The notes beneath the pieces were generated by a model. That model saw nothing but the letters and a program-made list of their open reading frames with translations. It was not told where the DNA came from and did no database searches. From contig NZ_JAPFBW010000030.1 of the NCBI RefSeq assembly GCF_026153205.1, positions 1 to 64,000 on the forward strand: 64,000 nucleotides of DNA, in the 5' to 3' direction. Of this stretch, positions 49,514-58,689 are shown in pieces. Position numbers and translations under genes: made by a program. The stretch's first letter is position 1; each line of letters opens with the position of its first letter. Origin of the DNA: Aquabacterium sp. A7-Y. Lineage in GTDB: Bacteria > Pseudomonadota > Gammaproteobacteria > Burkholderiales > Burkholderiaceae_C.

Positions 49514-50491
49514 TCAAGCGTTGGTCAGGACCAGCTTGCCGCGCACCTGGCGGGCGGCCATCAGATCGAAGGCTTCCTTGAGCTGCCCCATGGACAGCTG
49601 GTGCTCGATGACCGGCTTGATCTTGCCTTGCGCATACCAGGCGGCCAGCTGGCCGAGCGCGGCGGCGTTGTTCTTCGGCTCGCGCTTGGCGAACTCGCCC
49701 CAGAACACGCCGACGATGGACGCGCCCTTGAGCAGCGTGAGGTTCAGCGGCAGCGACGGGATGCTGCCCTGGGCGAAGCCGATGACGAGATAGCGGCCGC
49801 GCCAGGCGATGGAGCGGAACACCGGCTCGGCCAGGTCGCCGCCGACCGGGTCGTAAACCACATCCGGGCCCTTGCCGCTGGTGAGGGCCTTGATGGCCTC
49901 GCGCAGGTTCTGGCTGGTGTAGTTGATGGTCGCGTCGGCGCCCAGCTCGCGGCACAGCGCGCATTTCTCGTCGCTGGAGGCGGCGGCGATGACCTTGGCG
50001 CCGACCGCCTTGGCGATCTGGATCGCCGCGGTGCCGACGCCGCCGGCAGCGCCCAGCACCAGCACGGTCTCGCCCGGCTGCAGCGCGGCCCGGTCGACCA
50101 GCGCGTGGTAGGTGGTGCCGTAGGTGCAGAGGAAGGCGGCGGCATCGGGGAAGGGGAAACCCTTGGGCAGCGGCATCACGAGCGCGGCCGGCACGATCGC
50201 ATGCGTGCCGAAACCGCCTACGCCGGCGAAGGCGGCGATCGGGTCGCCCGGCTTCAGATGGCTCACACCTTCGCCGACCGCCTCGACCACACCCGAGAAC
50301 TCGGCGCCGGGAACGAAGGGCAGGGCCGGCTTCATCTGGTACTTGTTCTGCACGATGAGCAGGTCGGGGAAGTTCAGGCCGGCCGCCTTGACGGCCACCA
50401 GCACCTCGCCGGCCTGGGGCGCCGGGGTCGGCACTTCCTTCCAGGTCAGCGCCTCCGGGCCCACGGGGTTGTCGCAAATCCAAGCATGCAT
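49514..50491 (-). CDS. NADPH:quinone oxidoreductase family protein (zinc-free MDR)
   Basis: 325 residues from ATG 50491; an upstream in-frame start at 50551 would add 20 residues outside the fold. Medium-chain reductase/quinone oxidoreductase: GroES-like N-terminus (VAVKAAGLNFPDLLIVQNKYQ in part, PGAEFSGVVEAVGEGV), Rossmann LGAAGGVGTAAIQIAKAVGAKV (in part) and C-terminal RGKLVLTN. The catalytic-zinc cysteine of alcohol dehydrogenases is absent, as in QOR. Probably reduces quinones or enoyl compounds with NADPH; substrate unknown. Divergent from surE. A GC-rich imperfect inverted repeat at about 49460-49510 lies just past its stop and may end transcription. Confidence 0.85.
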   Translation of the reverse strand: MHAWICDNPVGPEALTWKEVPTPAPQAGEVLVAVKAAGLNFPDLLIVQNKYQMKPALPFVPGAEFSGVVEAVGEGVSHLKPGDPIAAFAGVGGFGTHAIVPAALVMPLPKGFPFPDAAAFLCTYGTTYHALVDRAALQPGETVLVLGAAGGVGTAAIQIAKAVGAKVIAAASSDEKCALCRELGADATINYTSQNLREAIKALTSGKGPDVVYDPVGGDLAEPVFRSIAWRGRYLVIGFAQGSIPSLPLNLTLLKGASIVGVFWGEFAKREPKNNAAALGQLAAWYAQGKIKPVIEHQLSMGQLKEAFDLMAARQVRGKLVLTNA

Positions 50492-50567
50492 CGTCCAGTC
50501 TCCTCGAAGAGTTGACGAATGATAAGGAGCGTGCCTAACGGCCTGAGTCACGGAGGTGACGACTCAA

Positions 50568-50573
50568 TACAAT
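50568..50573 (+). promoter_or_regulatory. -10 element of surE, suggesting a leaderless message
   Basis: TACAAT is 6 bp before the surE ATG (50580). A start 7 bp after the hexamer would fall on the A of the ATG, and no Shine-Dalgarno sequence is visible in the preceding 20 bp, so translation may be leaderless. The -35 match is poor (GAGTCA at 50545-50550, 17-bp spacer). Confidence 0.45.
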
Positions 50574-50579
50574 CGCGCC

Positions 50580-51338
50580 ATGCGCATCCTAGTAGCGAAT
50601 GACGACGGTTATCTGGCCCCCGGCCTGCAGGCCCTGGTCGAGGCCTGCCAAGGGCTGGGCGACATCGAAGTGGTGGCGCCCGAGCAGAACGCCAGCGGTA
50701 CCTCCAACTCGCTGACCCTGCATCGGCCGCTGTCGGTGTTCGAGGCCGCCAACGGTTTCCGATTCATCAACGGCACCCCGTCGGACTGCGTGCACGTCGC
50801 GCTCACCGGGCTGCTGGAGCAGCGGCCGGACCTCGTGGTCTCGGGCATCAACAACGGCGCCAACATGGGCGAAGACACGCTCTACTCCGGCACCGTGGCG
50901 GCCGCGATGGAGGGTTTTCTGTTCGGCGTGCCGGCGATCGCCTTCTCGCTGGTCGACAAGGGCTGGGCCCACCTCGATGCCGCTGCCAGGGTGGCGCGCG
51001 ACGTGATCCGCCGCGTGGTCGCGCAGCCGCCGTCGCCGGGCGCCTACCTGCTCAACGTCAACATCCCCAACCGGCCCTACGAGGCGCTGCAGGGGCTGGC
51101 CCTGACGCGGCTCGGCCGCCGCCATGCCAGCGAGGGTGTGATCCGTCAGCTCAACCCGCGCGGCGAGCCGATCTACTGGATCGGCCCGGCCGGCGGCGCG
51201 CGCGAGGCCGGCGAGGGCAGCGACTTCCACGCCGTGGCCGAGGGCCGGGTGTCGGTCACGCCGCTGCAGATCGACCTGACCGACCATGAGCGGCTGCCGC
51301 TGTGGCGCGACTGGTTCGCCGGCCAGGGCGCTGCATGA
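50580..51338 (+). CDS. surE: 5'/3'-nucleotidase SurE
   Basis: 252 residues. Removes phosphate from nucleoside monophosphates and short polyphosphates in stationary phase. Metal-binding residues are visible: D8 and D9 ([11 protein letters not shown]), the serine of ASGTSNSLT and the asparagine in [24 protein letters not shown] and [11 protein letters not shown] complete the family signature. First gene of surE-pcm-nlpD-rpoS; pcm starts inside its stop (ATGA). Confidence 0.96.
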   Translation: MRILVANDDGYLAPGLQALVEACQGLGDIEVVAPEQNASGTSNSLTLHRPLSVFEAANGFRFINGTPSDCVHVALTGLLEQRPDLVVSGINNGANMGEDTLYSGTVAAAMEGFLFGVPAIAFSLVDKGWAHLDAAARVARDVIRRVVAQPPSPGAYLLNVNIPNRPYEALQGLALTRLGRRHASEGVIRQLNPRGEPIYWIGPAGGAREAGEGSDFHAVAEGRVSVTPLQIDLTDHERLPLWRDWFAGQGAA

Positions 51339-52159
51339 ACGACACCACCAAGCCGCGCGCCCCGCGCGCCTTTCCGCTCAGCCTGGAGCGCCTCGGGCCG
51401 GTCGGCAAGCCGGCCGCCGCGCCGGCGCCTCCCGGGGCCACGGTGTTGAGGCCGCAGCGCCCGCTGCACCAGGCGGTGCAGGACCGCGCCCGCGCTGCGG
51501 CGCCCGCGGGCCTCGGCCTGGACTCGGAACCGGTGCGCCAGCGCATGGTGCAGAAGCTGAGGGCCGCCGGCGTGCGCGACGAGCAGGTGCTGGCGGCGAT
51601 GGCGCGCGTGCCGCGCCACCTGTTCGTCGACACCGCGCTCGCGACGCAGGCTTACGAGGACACCAGCCTGCCGATCGGGCTGCAGCAGACCATCTCCAAG
51701 CCCTCGGTGGTGGCTCGCATGTTGGAGCTGTTGCGCGGTGGCCGCGGCGAGCAGCCGCTGCCGCGCATCCTCGAGATCGGTACCGGCTGCGGCTACCAGG
51801 CGGCGGTGCTGGCGCTGCTGGGCCGACAGGTGATCTCGGTCGAGCGGCTCAAGCCGCTGCACGAGAAGGCGCGCGGGCTGCTGCGCTCGATGCGGGTGGA
51901 CAACCTGCGACTCGTCTACGGCGACGGCATGCTGGGGCATGGCCCCAACGCGCCCTACGACGGCATCGTCAGCGCCGCGGGCGGTGACGCCATCCCGCAG
52001 GCCTGGCTGGACCAGCTCGCCGTCGGCGGCCGGCTGGTGGCGCCGGTGGTGCGCGGCAGCGGTCAGGTCATCGTCCTGGTCGAGCGCAGCGAATCCGGCT
52101 TTGTTCGCTCCGAGCACGAAGCCGTTCACTTTGTCCCTTTAAAATCGGGCACGACCTGA
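51335..52159 (+). CDS. pcm: Protein-L-isoaspartate O-methyltransferase
   Basis: 274 residues from ATG 51335, overlapping surE by 4 bp. Repairs isoaspartyl residues in aged proteins by methyl transfer from SAM. The core (from ~65) has [48 protein letters not shown] (in part), the SAM loop [16 protein letters not shown] and GGRLVAPVV. The first ~60 residues are a Pro/Ala/Arg-rich extension missing from E. coli Pcm (208 residues) but common in Burkholderiales. Confidence 0.95.
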   Translation: MNDTTKPRAPRAFPLSLERLGPVGKPAAAPAPPGATVLRPQRPLHQAVQDRARAAAPAGLGLDSEPVRQRMVQKLRAAGVRDEQVLAAMARVPRHLFVDTALATQAYEDTSLPIGLQQTISKPSVVARMLELLRGGRGEQPLPRILEIGTGCGYQAAVLALLGRQVISVERLKPLHEKARGLLRSMRVDNLRLVYGDGMLGHGPNAPYDGIVSAAGGDAIPQAWLDQLAVGGRLVAPVVRGSGQVIVLVERSESGFVRSEHEAVHFVPLKSGTT

Positions 52160-52201
52160 GCTCCCACGGGTCCCCTGATGGTGTCCACTTCTGGAGATTT
52201 G

Positions 52202-53068
52202 ATGAGTTTCAAGACAGGCGTTTGCATCGCAGTCGCCTTGCTACTGACGGCTTGCGCGTCGCCCCGGCATCGCGCCCCCGTCGAAGAGCGCGGCAGCTCC
52301 GGGCGTGTGTCGTCGAGCCAGCCCGCCGATCCCGCCAAACCTCTTCCTCCCGGAGCGGAGAATGCCGGCAAACCCGGCTTCTACACGGTCAAGCCCGGCG
52401 ACACGCTGATCCGCGTGGGCCTGGAGTCGGGTCAGAACTGGCGCGATGTCATGCGCTGGAACAACATCGACAACCCCAACATCCTTGAAGTGGGCCAGGT
52501 GCTCAGGGTGGTGCCGCCTGGTGCCGATCCCACCGGCACCGCAACCAAGCCCATCACCGCTGCGCGTGTCGAGCCTCGCCCGCTCGATGCCAAGCCCGGC
52601 ACCACCCCCGAAACAGGGGTGCCGCCGGTGGTGGTCGCGGCCTCCGCGCCGGTGGCTCCGCCGCCCCCGCCGCCCCCGCCGGTAGCACGTGAAGGCGACG
52701 ACAACGTCAACTGGATGTGGCCGGCGACCGGTGCCGTGGTGGCCGGCTTCGACGAAGCGCGCAACAAGGGCTTGGGCATCACCGGCAAGCCCGGCGATCC
52801 GGTTTTCGCGGCGGCCGACGGCCGCGTTGTATATGCAGGCTCCGGTCTGCGTGGATATGGCAACCTGGTGATTGTCAAGCACAACAACAGTTACCTTACC
52901 GCCTACGCGCACAATCAGACGCTCCTGGTCAAGGAGGATCAAACTGTGCGCCGCGGTCAGAAGATCGCCGAGATGGGCTCCACGGATTCGGATCGAGTGA
53001 AGCTCCACTTCGAGATACGCAAGCAGGGCAAGCCGGTCGATCCGGCGAAGTTCCTACCACCGCGCTGA
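52202..53068 (+). CDS. nlpD: NlpD-type LysM/M23 lipoprotein
   Basis: 288 residues from ATG 52202 (CTGGAG site); ATG 52178 is in frame but has no signal-like sequence before it. Lipoprotein with lipobox LLTAC (C18). LysM domain ~60-105 (FYTVKPGDTLIRVGLESGQNW in part, WNNIDNPNILEVGQVL). A proline-rich linker with a run of ten prolines/valines precedes an M23/LytM domain (MWPATGAVVAGFDEARNKGLGI in part, YGNLVIVKHNNSYLTAYAHN, VKLHFEIRKQGKPVDP). The first zinc His of active M23 enzymes (Hxxx D) appears as GLGITGK, so this looks catalytically inactive and, like E. coli NlpD, an activator of the AmiC amidase in cell separation. Confidence 0.93.
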   Translation: MSFKTGVCIAVALLLTACASPRHRAPVEERGSSGRVSSSQPADPAKPLPPGAENAGKPGFYTVKPGDTLIRVGLESGQNWRDVMRWNNIDNPNILEVGQVLRVVPPGADPTGTATKPITAARVEPRPLDAKPGTTPETGVPPVVVAASAPVAPPPPPPPPVAREGDDNVNWMWPATGAVVAGFDEARNKGLGITGKPGDPVFAAADGRVVYAGSGLRGYGNLVIVKHNNSYLTAYAHNQTLLVKEDQTVRRGQKIAEMGSTDSDRVKLHFEIRKQGKPVDPAKFLPPR

Positions 53069-53096
53069 GCGCAATCGTTCCTCGGAGCAGCTGACC

Positions 53097-54110
53097 ATGA
53101 TGAACAGGAAGCACGTCGAACTCAACGGTCGCGAGCTTCCTGAGGCGGCGCTGGAGCCCTACCTGGAGTCTGACCAGGCGGTGCCGGCCGAGCCCCTGCC
53201 CGAGGTCGCCGAGCCGGTCGTCAACGGTGCCGCCAAGACCGAGTTCTCCGCCGGCGAACCCGACATCGGCAACACCCTGCAGACCTATCTGCGCGAAATC
53301 CGGCGCACTCCGCTGCTGACGCCCGAAGAGGAATACGCCACCGCCACCCGTGCCCGCAGCGGCGACTTCGGTGCCCGGCAGTCCATGATCGAGCACAACC
53401 TGCGGCTGGTGGTCAGCATCGCGAAAAACTACCTCGGCCGCGGCCTCCCGCTGACCGATCTGATCGAGGAAGGCAACCTGGGCCTGATGCACGCGATCGG
53501 CAAGTTCGAGCCCGAGCGCGGCTTCCGCTTCTCGACCTACGCCTCCTGGTGGATCCGCCAGAGCATCGAGCGGGCCATCATGCACCAGGCCCGTCTGGTG
53601 CGTTTGCCGGTGCACGTGGTGCGCGAGCTCAACCAGGTGCTCAAGGCGCGCCGCCAACTCGAGGCCGAGCTCTCGCGCCGCCCCGACGGCGACAAGCCGG
53701 TGCGGGTGGAGGACGTCGCGGCGATGCTGGGCCGTCCAGTGCAGGACGTGGCCGAGCTGCTGAAGTTCGCCGAGACGCCGACCTCGCTGGACGCGCCGCT
53801 GGAGCGCGACAACAGCGAGTCGATGATCGACATGGTGGCCGACGAGCAGGCCACCGACCCGATGGGCACGACGCTCTCGCACGAGGTCGAGCACCTGCTC
53901 AAGACCTGGCTGGGCGATCTCAGCGAACGCGAGCGGGAAGTGCTGGCGGGCCGCTACGGCCTGCACGACCGGGAGCCCGAGACGCTGGAGGTGCTGGCCG
54001 AGCGGCTGGGCCTGACGCGCGAGCGCATTCGGCAGATCCAGCAGGAAGCCCTGCTCAAGCTCAAGCGCCGCATGATCCGTAACGGGGTGGACCGCGACTC
54101 GATCTTCTGA
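53097..54110 (+). CDS. rpoS: Stationary-phase sigma factor RpoS
   Basis: 337 residues. Sigma-70 family member: region 1.2 TLQTYLREIRRTPLLTPEEE, region 2 IEHNLRLVVSIAKNYLGRGLPLTDLIEEGNLGLMHAI (in part), FRFSTYASWWIRQSIERAI, region 3 and region 4 with REREVLAGRYGLHDREPETLEVL (in part) and LTRERIRQIQQEALLKLKRRM. Controls general stress and stationary-phase genes. Follows nlpD by 28 bp; in related bacteria the main rpoS promoter lies inside nlpD. Start at the first of two adjacent ATGs. Confidence 0.97.
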   Translation: MMNRKHVELNGRELPEAALEPYLESDQAVPAEPLPEVAEPVVNGAAKTEFSAGEPDIGNTLQTYLREIRRTPLLTPEEEYATATRARSGDFGARQSMIEHNLRLVVSIAKNYLGRGLPLTDLIEEGNLGLMHAIGKFEPERGFRFSTYASWWIRQSIERAIMHQARLVRLPVHVVRELNQVLKARRQLEAELSRRPDGDKPVRVEDVAAMLGRPVQDVAELLKFAETPTSLDAPLERDNSESMIDMVADEQATDPMGTTLSHEVEHLLKTWLGDLSEREREVLAGRYGLHDREPETLEVLAERLGLTRERIRQIQQEALLKLKRRMIRNGVDRDSIF

Positions 54111-54188
54111 GGGCGGCGCCGGCTCACCCCGGCCATCCCGCCTGCGGCTTCCTCGCCTTCTTTTTTGCCCTGACTGCCAAGAGGTGCC

Positions 54189-54980
54189 ATGACCTGGCCG
54201 GTACTCGTCTTCGACATCGAATCCATTCCCGACATCGCGGGCCTGCGGGCCCTGCGCGGCGCACAGCCCGAACTCGGCGATGACGAGTTTTACGCTCAGG
54301 TACTGTCCGAACGGGCAGCCAACGGGCAGGGCGACTTCTTGCCGCACTATCTGCAGCGCGTGCTCGTGATCAGCTGCGTGTTTCGCAACGCCGAGGGCTT
54401 GCGCATCCATTCCTTCGTGGACCGCGAACCGGACGGCGTGAGCCAGGAAGGCAAGATCATCCAGACCTTCTTCAACACGATAGAAAAGCACATGCCCCAG
54501 CTGGTGAGCTGGAACGGCGGCGGCTTCGACCTGCCGGTGCTGCACTACCGCGGCCTGCGCCACGGCGTGACGGCCAGCAAATACTGGGACCTGGGCGAGG
54601 ACGATCGCGAGTTCAAGTGGAACAACTACATCTCGCGCTACCACATGCGCCACCTGGACCTGATGGACCTGCTGGCGATGTACCAGCCGCGCGCCAACGC
54701 GCCGCTGGACGCGATGGCCAAGCTGTGCGGCTTCCCCGGCAAGCTCGGCATGGACGGCTCAGCCGTCTTCCCGGCCTACAAGGCCGGGCAGCTGGAGGAC
54801 ATCCGCCGCTACTGCGAGACGGACGTGATGAACACCTATCTGCTCTACTGCCGCTTCCAGCAGATGCGCGGCGGGCTCACGGAGGCCGAATACGAGCGTG
54901 AAATCGAGCACGTCCGGGCCTGCCTGGGTGAGCTCGACGAAGCCCACTGGCAGGAGTACCTGCAAGCCTGGAGCCGATAA
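54189..54980 (+). CDS. Predicted 3'-5' exonuclease, PolB-like DEDD type
   Basis: 263 residues. DnaQ-superfamily exonuclease related to the proofreading domain of family B polymerases. Acidic residues are in place: D9 and E11 (VFDIESIPD), the Asp of [15 protein letters not shown] and the last Asp in [29 protein letters not shown] and [16 protein letters not shown] also match the family. No polymerase domain. It likely degrades single-stranded nucleic acid ends; the physiological role is unknown. It is conserved between rpoS and rlmD in Burkholderiales; rlmD starts 7 bp later. Confidence 0.88.
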   Translation: MTWPVLVFDIESIPDIAGLRALRGAQPELGDDEFYAQVLSERAANGQGDFLPHYLQRVLVISCVFRNAEGLRIHSFVDREPDGVSQEGKIIQTFFNTIEKHMPQLVSWNGGGFDLPVLHYRGLRHGVTASKYWDLGEDDREFKWNNYISRYHMRHLDLMDLLAMYQPRANAPLDAMAKLCGFPGKLGMDGSAVFPAYKAGQLEDIRRYCETDVMNTYLLYCRFQQMRGGLTEAEYEREIEHVRACLGELDEAHWQEYLQAWSR

Positions 54981-54987
54981 TCGGGGC

Positions 54988-56343
54988 ATGACACAAGTGA
55001 ATGAATGGCTCCGGATCGAGTCCCTCGATCTGGAGGCGCAAGGCGTGGCCCACAACGCCGAGGGCAAGGTGGTGTTTGTCGAGGGGGCGCTGCCTGGCGA
55101 AGAGGTGCAGGTCAACACCGGGCGCCGCAAGAACAACTGGGAGCAGGCCACGGTGCGTGCCCTGCGGCGCGAGAGCTCGCAGCGCGTGACGCCGCGCTGC
55201 CAGCACTTCGGCACCTGCGGTGGCTGCAAGATGCAGCACGTCCATGTCGGCGCGCAGCTCGCGGTGAAGCAGCGTGTGCTGGAGGACAACCTCTGGCACC
55301 TCGGCAAGGTCAAGGCCGACACGATGTTCCGACCCATCGAAGGGCCGACCTGGGGCTACCGTTACCGGGCTCGCCTGTCGGTGCGCTACGTGCAGAAGAA
55401 GGGCGGGGTGCTGGTGGGCTTCCACGAGCGCAAGTCCAGCTACGTGGCCGACATGACACGCTGCGAGGTCCTGCCGCCCCACCTGAGCGCAATGCTGGTG
55501 CCGTTGCGGGAGCTGATCGCCTCGATGGACGCCCGCGAACGGCTGCCGCAGATCGAGGTCGCGGTCGGCGACCGCGACGGCGAGCTGATCACGGCCCTGG
55601 TGCTGCGCCACCTGGAACCTCTCGGCACGGCCGACTTGGGGCGCCTGCGCGCCTTCGCCGCGCAGCACGGCGTGCAATGGTGGCTGCAGCCGAAGGGCCC
55701 GGACAGCGTGCACCTGCTCGACGAGGGCGGGGTGCAGCTGGCCTACACGCTGCCCGAGTTCGGCATCACCATGCCCTTCAAGCCGACCGATTTCACGCAG
55801 GTCAACCACCACATCAACCGGGTGCTGGTGAACCGCGCCTTGCGCTTGCTCGATGCGCAAGCCGGCGAACGCGTGATCGACTGGTTCTGCGGGCTGGGCA
55901 ACTTCACGTTGCCGATCGCCCGCACAGCGCGAGAGGTGTTGGGTGTGGAGGGCAGCGAGTCGCTGGTGCAGCGCTCGCGCGAGAACGCCCGCTACAACGG
56001 GCTGGAACACAAGACCGCCTTCGAGGCGCGCAATCTCTTCGAGATCGCGCCGGCAGAGCTCGCAAACTACGGCCCGGCCGACAAGTGGCTGGTGGATCCG
56101 CCGCGCGAGGGGGCGTTCGCCCTGGTCAAGGCGCTCGCCGAGCTGTACCAGCAGCCCGAGCTGGTGCCCGGCTACAGTGCCCCTCGGCGTATCGTGTACG
56201 TCTCGTGCAACCCGGCCACGCTGGCGCGCGACGCCGGCCTGCTGGTGCATCAGGCCGGCTACCGGGCGGCCGGCGCGGGCTCGGTCAACATGTTCCCTCA
56301 CACGGCGCACGTCGAGAGCATCGCCGTGTTCGAGAAGGATTGA
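54988..56343 (+). CDS. rlmD: 23S rRNA (uracil(1939)-C5)-methyltransferase RlmD
   Basis: 451 residues from ATG 54988. N-terminal TRAM domain ([28 protein letters not shown] in part), then the [4Fe-4S] cluster cysteines C71, C77, C80 ([10 protein letters not shown]) and C159 (TRCEVLPP). SAM-binding part: [39 protein letters not shown], and the nucleophilic cysteine in [13 protein letters not shown]. Adds the C5 methyl to U1939 of 23S rRNA. Ends 76 bp before the convergent BI-1 gene, with a hairpin terminator between. Confidence 0.96.
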   Translation: MTQVNEWLRIESLDLEAQGVAHNAEGKVVFVEGALPGEEVQVNTGRRKNNWEQATVRALRRESSQRVTPRCQHFGTCGGCKMQHVHVGAQLAVKQRVLEDNLWHLGKVKADTMFRPIEGPTWGYRYRARLSVRYVQKKGGVLVGFHERKSSYVADMTRCEVLPPHLSAMLVPLRELIASMDARERLPQIEVAVGDRDGELITALVLRHLEPLGTADLGRLRAFAAQHGVQWWLQPKGPDSVHLLDEGGVQLAYTLPEFGITMPFKPTDFTQVNHHINRVLVNRALRLLDAQAGERVIDWFCGLGNFTLPIARTAREVLGVEGSESLVQRSRENARYNGLEHKTAFEARNLFEIAPAELANYGPADKWLVDPPREGAFALVKALAELYQQPELVPGYSAPRRIVYVSCNPATLARDAGLLVHQAGYRAAGAGSVNMFPHTAHVESIAVFEKD

Positions 56344-56368
56344 GCCGGCGTCTGGCGGCCAAAAAGCA

Positions 56369-56396
56369 AACGGGGCCACAAGGCCCCGTTGTTCTG
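56369..56396. terminator. Bidirectional terminator between rlmD and the BI-1 gene
   Basis: Stem AACGGGGCC (56369-56377) and GGCCCCGTT (56382-56390) with loop ACAA; TTGTTCT follows on the + strand and an A-rich stretch (AAAAAGCAAA, 56361-56370) precedes, giving a U-run for the opposite direction. It fits the convergent genes on both sides. Confidence 0.85.
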
Positions 56397-56419
56397 TCCA
56401 GGGGCGCGGGCCCCGAGGC

Positions 56420-57112
56420 TCAGTCGCGTTCGCCGCCGAACAGGCCGAGCAGGCTCAGCAGCGACTGGAACACGTTGTAGAGGTCCAGGTAGATCGCCAG
56501 CGTGGCAGTGATGTAGTTGCTTTCGCCGCCGTCGACCACCCGCTTGATGTCGTAGAGCATGAAGGCCGAGAAGATCACCACCGCCAGGGCCGAGATCGTT
56601 GCGGCCAGCGCCGTCATCTGCAGGAAGATGTTGGCCACGCCGGCGACGATCAACATCACCGCGCCGACCATCAGCCACTTGCCCATGCCAGTCAAGTCAC
56701 GCTTCACCGTGGTGGCCAGCGTCGCCATGCCGAAAAACACCACCGCGGTGCCGCCGAAGGCCATCATGATCAGCTGGGCGCCGTTGGAGAAGTTGCCGAG
56801 CACCGCGCCGATCAGGCGCGAGAGCATCAGGCCCATGAAAAAGGTGAAGCCGAGCAGCAGGACCACACCCACCGGCGAGTTCTTGAACTTCTCGATGGCG
56901 AAGAAGAAGCCGAAGGCGACCCCCATGAAGACCAGGAAGCCGATGAAGGGTTTGCCGGCGAACAAGCTGAAGCCGCCCTGCACACCGATCCAGGCGCCCA
57001 GCACGGTGGGCACCATCGACAGGGCCAACAGCCAATAGGTGTTGCGCAGCACCCGGTTGCGCTGTTCGACCAGGACGCCGGCGCCGGAATATGCGCGCAG
57101 ACTTTCGTTCAT
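56420..57112 (-). CDS. Bax inhibitor-1/YccA family membrane protein
   Basis: 230 residues from ATG 57112, with an AGGAGAAA ribosome site. Seven membrane segments, as in YccA/YbhL: NTYWLLALSMVPTVLGAWIG, FIGFLVFMGVAFGFFFAI, VGVVLLLGFTFFMGLMLS and others. The C-terminal membrane helix ends LDLYNVFQSLLSLLGLFGGERD (in part), with the DLYNxFxxLL stretch typical of the family. YccA interacts with FtsH in E. coli; BI-1 proteins elsewhere leak protons or calcium. Function here is inferred from family only. Confidence 0.9.
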   Translation of the reverse strand: MNESLRAYSGAGVLVEQRNRVLRNTYWLLALSMVPTVLGAWIGVQGGFSLFAGKPFIGFLVFMGVAFGFFFAIEKFKNSPVGVVLLLGFTFFMGLMLSRLIGAVLGNFSNGAQLIMMAFGGTAVVFFGMATLATTVKRDLTGMGKWLMVGAVMLIVAGVANIFLQMTALAATISALAVVIFSAFMLYDIKRVVDGGESNYITATLAIYLDLYNVFQSLLSLLGLFGGERD

Positions 57113-57288
57113 CGCTTTCTCCTCGTACACGAATGGCCGGACTCGGCCTCCCGCGGCCATTCTAGTGTCCCCGTTGCCGAGGCCGTCAAGGCCGCTCCCG
57201 CAGATGTGGCAGTCCGATTGCTGGCACCATGTCGGCCCTGCGTGGCGGTACCTTGCCGCGCACCGAGCGAGACAGGAAAGGTTCGATC

Positions 57289-57699
57289 ATGAAAACCAAG
57301 CTGCAACTGACCGCCTCCGACGTCGACAAAATCGCCCGCGCTGCCCGTGCCGAGGCCGAGGCGAACCGCTGGGCGGTGTCCATTGCAATCGTCGATGACG
57401 GCGGCCACCTGCTGTGGTTCCAGCGCCTCGACGGCGCTGCGCCGAGTTCGTCGTACATTGCGCCCGCCAAGGCACGCACCGCGGCGCTGGGCCGGCGTGA
57501 AAGCAAGGTGTACGAGGACCTCGTGAACCAGGGCCGCATGTCTTTCCTGAGCGCTCCGACGCTGGAAGGCCTGCTGGAGGGCGGGGTGCCGGTGCTGGTG
57601 GAGGGTGAGTGCGTGGGGGCGGTCGGCGTCAGCGGCGTGAAGTCCGCCGAGGACACCCAAATCGCCAAGGCCGGCATCGCCGCGTTGCTGGCGGAGTGA
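57289..57699 (+). CDS. GlcG/HbpS family heme-binding-like protein
   Basis: 136 residues from ATG 57289; a start at 57229 would add 20 Arg/Gly-rich residues. GlcG/HbpS fold: AEANRWAVSIAIVDDGGHLLWFQRLD (in part), AKARTAALGRRES, PVLVEGECVGAVGVSGVKSAEDTQIAKAGI (in part). Proteins of this family bind heme or act as accessory proteins in glycolate or haem metabolism. There is no signal peptide. It stands alone, though the bfd/hemP iron genes are downstream and convergent. Actual ligand unknown. Confidence 0.85.
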   Translation: MKTKLQLTASDVDKIARAARAEAEANRWAVSIAIVDDGGHLLWFQRLDGAAPSSSYIAPAKARTAALGRRESKVYEDLVNQGRMSFLSAPTLEGLLEGGVPVLVEGECVGAVGVSGVKSAEDTQIAKAGIAALLAE

Positions 57700-57824
57700 G
57701 CACCGAGTGAAAGCGTGAGAAAAAGATGCGTGGCTGGCGCCGAACTGAGGCACGTGGCTGCGCATTAATACGACCTTGGGGAGGTTCCTGACAGAGCCTC
57801 CGCCGCGGTCGCCCCACGATGAAA

Positions 57825-58043
57825 CTATTTGGTGAGGATCAGCTTGCCGAGCTTGGTCGCACGCAGCTGATACAACGATCCGTTGTGTTCGATCTGAACC
57901 GACTTGCCGCCCCGCAGCAGGCTGCTGCTGGACACGGGAGGCGTGACTGCCACCGAGGGCAGGGGGGGGACGGGGGCCGCGGCCAGTGACGCCGCCATTG
58001 CGGCCTGCGGCTCGGCGCGGCCCAGGGCAGGAGAGGTTTTCAT
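57825..58043 (-). CDS. hemP: Hemin uptake protein HemP
   Basis: 72 residues. The C-terminal ~30 residues are the HemP domain: SSLLRGGKSVQIEHNGSLYQLR (in part) and TKLGKLILTK, the invariant ending. The first ~40 residues are Ala/Pro-rich and not conserved. HemP is a small regulator-like protein needed for hemin uptake in Burkholderia. It is the last gene of the leftward bfd unit, 50 bp after the 21-codon frame; the operon has a Fur-like box at its start. No receptor or transport genes follow. Confidence 0.88.
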   Translation of the reverse strand: MKTSPALGRAEPQAAMAASLAAAPVPPLPSVAVTPPVSSSSLLRGGKSVQIEHNGSLYQLRATKLGKLILTK

Positions 58044-58093
58044 CAGGCAGTGCTTTCCTTGAGGGGCTGTCGCTCAGGGGATGGTGATGCTGC

Positions 58094-58159
58094 TCAGGGG
58101 CGGGTGACGACCCACCATGCACCCAGCAGGACGACCGCCAGGCTCAACAGCGAGACCAT
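58094..58159 (-). CDS. 21-residue hydrophobic peptide coupled to bfd
   Basis: A short frame on the minus strand whose ATG shares its A with the bfd stop (TGATG). Product MVSLLSLAVVLLGAWWVVTRP (21 residues, one hydrophobic span of ~18 residues, then a positively charged end), which looks like a single membrane peptide. No known family. Overlap with the bfd stop implies coupled translation. It might be a real small protein or the remnant of a membrane gene that once stood between bfd and hemP. Expression is not shown. Confidence 0.45.
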   Translation of the reverse strand: MVSLLSLAVVLLGAWWVVTRP

Positions 58160-58380
58160 CACGCCATCGCCAGTTCGGGCTCTGCGCACACGCCGCGCGG
58201 GGCGACGGCACGGCGGCGGGCAGACTCCAGGGTCTGCTGCGCGCACTCGGCGCATCGGCCGCAGCACGTCGCCACGCCGAGCTCCATCTGCAATTCGTCG
58301 AACGAGCCGCAGCCCGAGCGGGCCAGCCGTTCAATATCGCGGTCAGAGACCTTGCGGCATACGCAGACGATCATTCGCAT
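58159..58380 (-). CDS. bfd: Bacterioferritin-associated ferredoxin
   Basis: 73 residues from ATG 58380. Carries the [2Fe-2S] ligand set of Bfd: C6 and C8 (MIVCVC), C40 and C43 (ATCCGRC), equivalent to C4, C6, C38 and C41 of the E. coli protein. Bfd reduces ferric iron in bacterioferritin so that iron is released; the target bfr is 1.1 kb away at 59525. The Fur-like box 31 bp upstream fits induction in iron shortage. C-terminal tail (RRRAVAPRGVCAEPELAMA) is longer than in E. coli. Confidence 0.95.
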   Translation of the reverse strand: MRMIVCVCRKVSDRDIERLARSGCGSFDELQMELGVATCCGRCAECAQQTLESARRRAVAPRGVCAEPELAMA

Positions 58381-58410
58381 GTCCTTCGCTTCAAACTGGT
58401 GACCAGTATA

Positions 58411-58430
58411 AATACGAATGATTCGCAATT
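58411..58430. promoter_or_regulatory. Fur-like box before bfd
   Basis: AATACGAATGATTCGCAATT contains the perfect dyad CGAAT-G-ATTCG with matching AAT ends, closely resembling Fur boxes of betaproteobacteria (core GAATGATTC-type). It lies 31 bp upstream of the bfd start, where it would block the bfd/hemP promoter when iron is plentiful. Confidence 0.75.
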
Positions 58431-58689
58431 CAACGCCGTGCTGAGAGCAGGGGCATGACGGCGAACGGAAGGACAGGCCGGCATGGCGGCTGGCGGGGAG
58501 GGCAGACGTCCCCAACCGGGATTTTTTCACGCGGCATCCCACCTTTGGGGGAGGCTTGCGCACAGCGGCTGCAACGCATACTGATTCTGAAGGCCGCCAC
58601 CACGCGGCCTGCGACATTCCCCGCCACCAGCTCTCGAGGACAGACGACGCCATGCCACGTCCCAACACTACCGGCCCGCAGCGGGCTGC

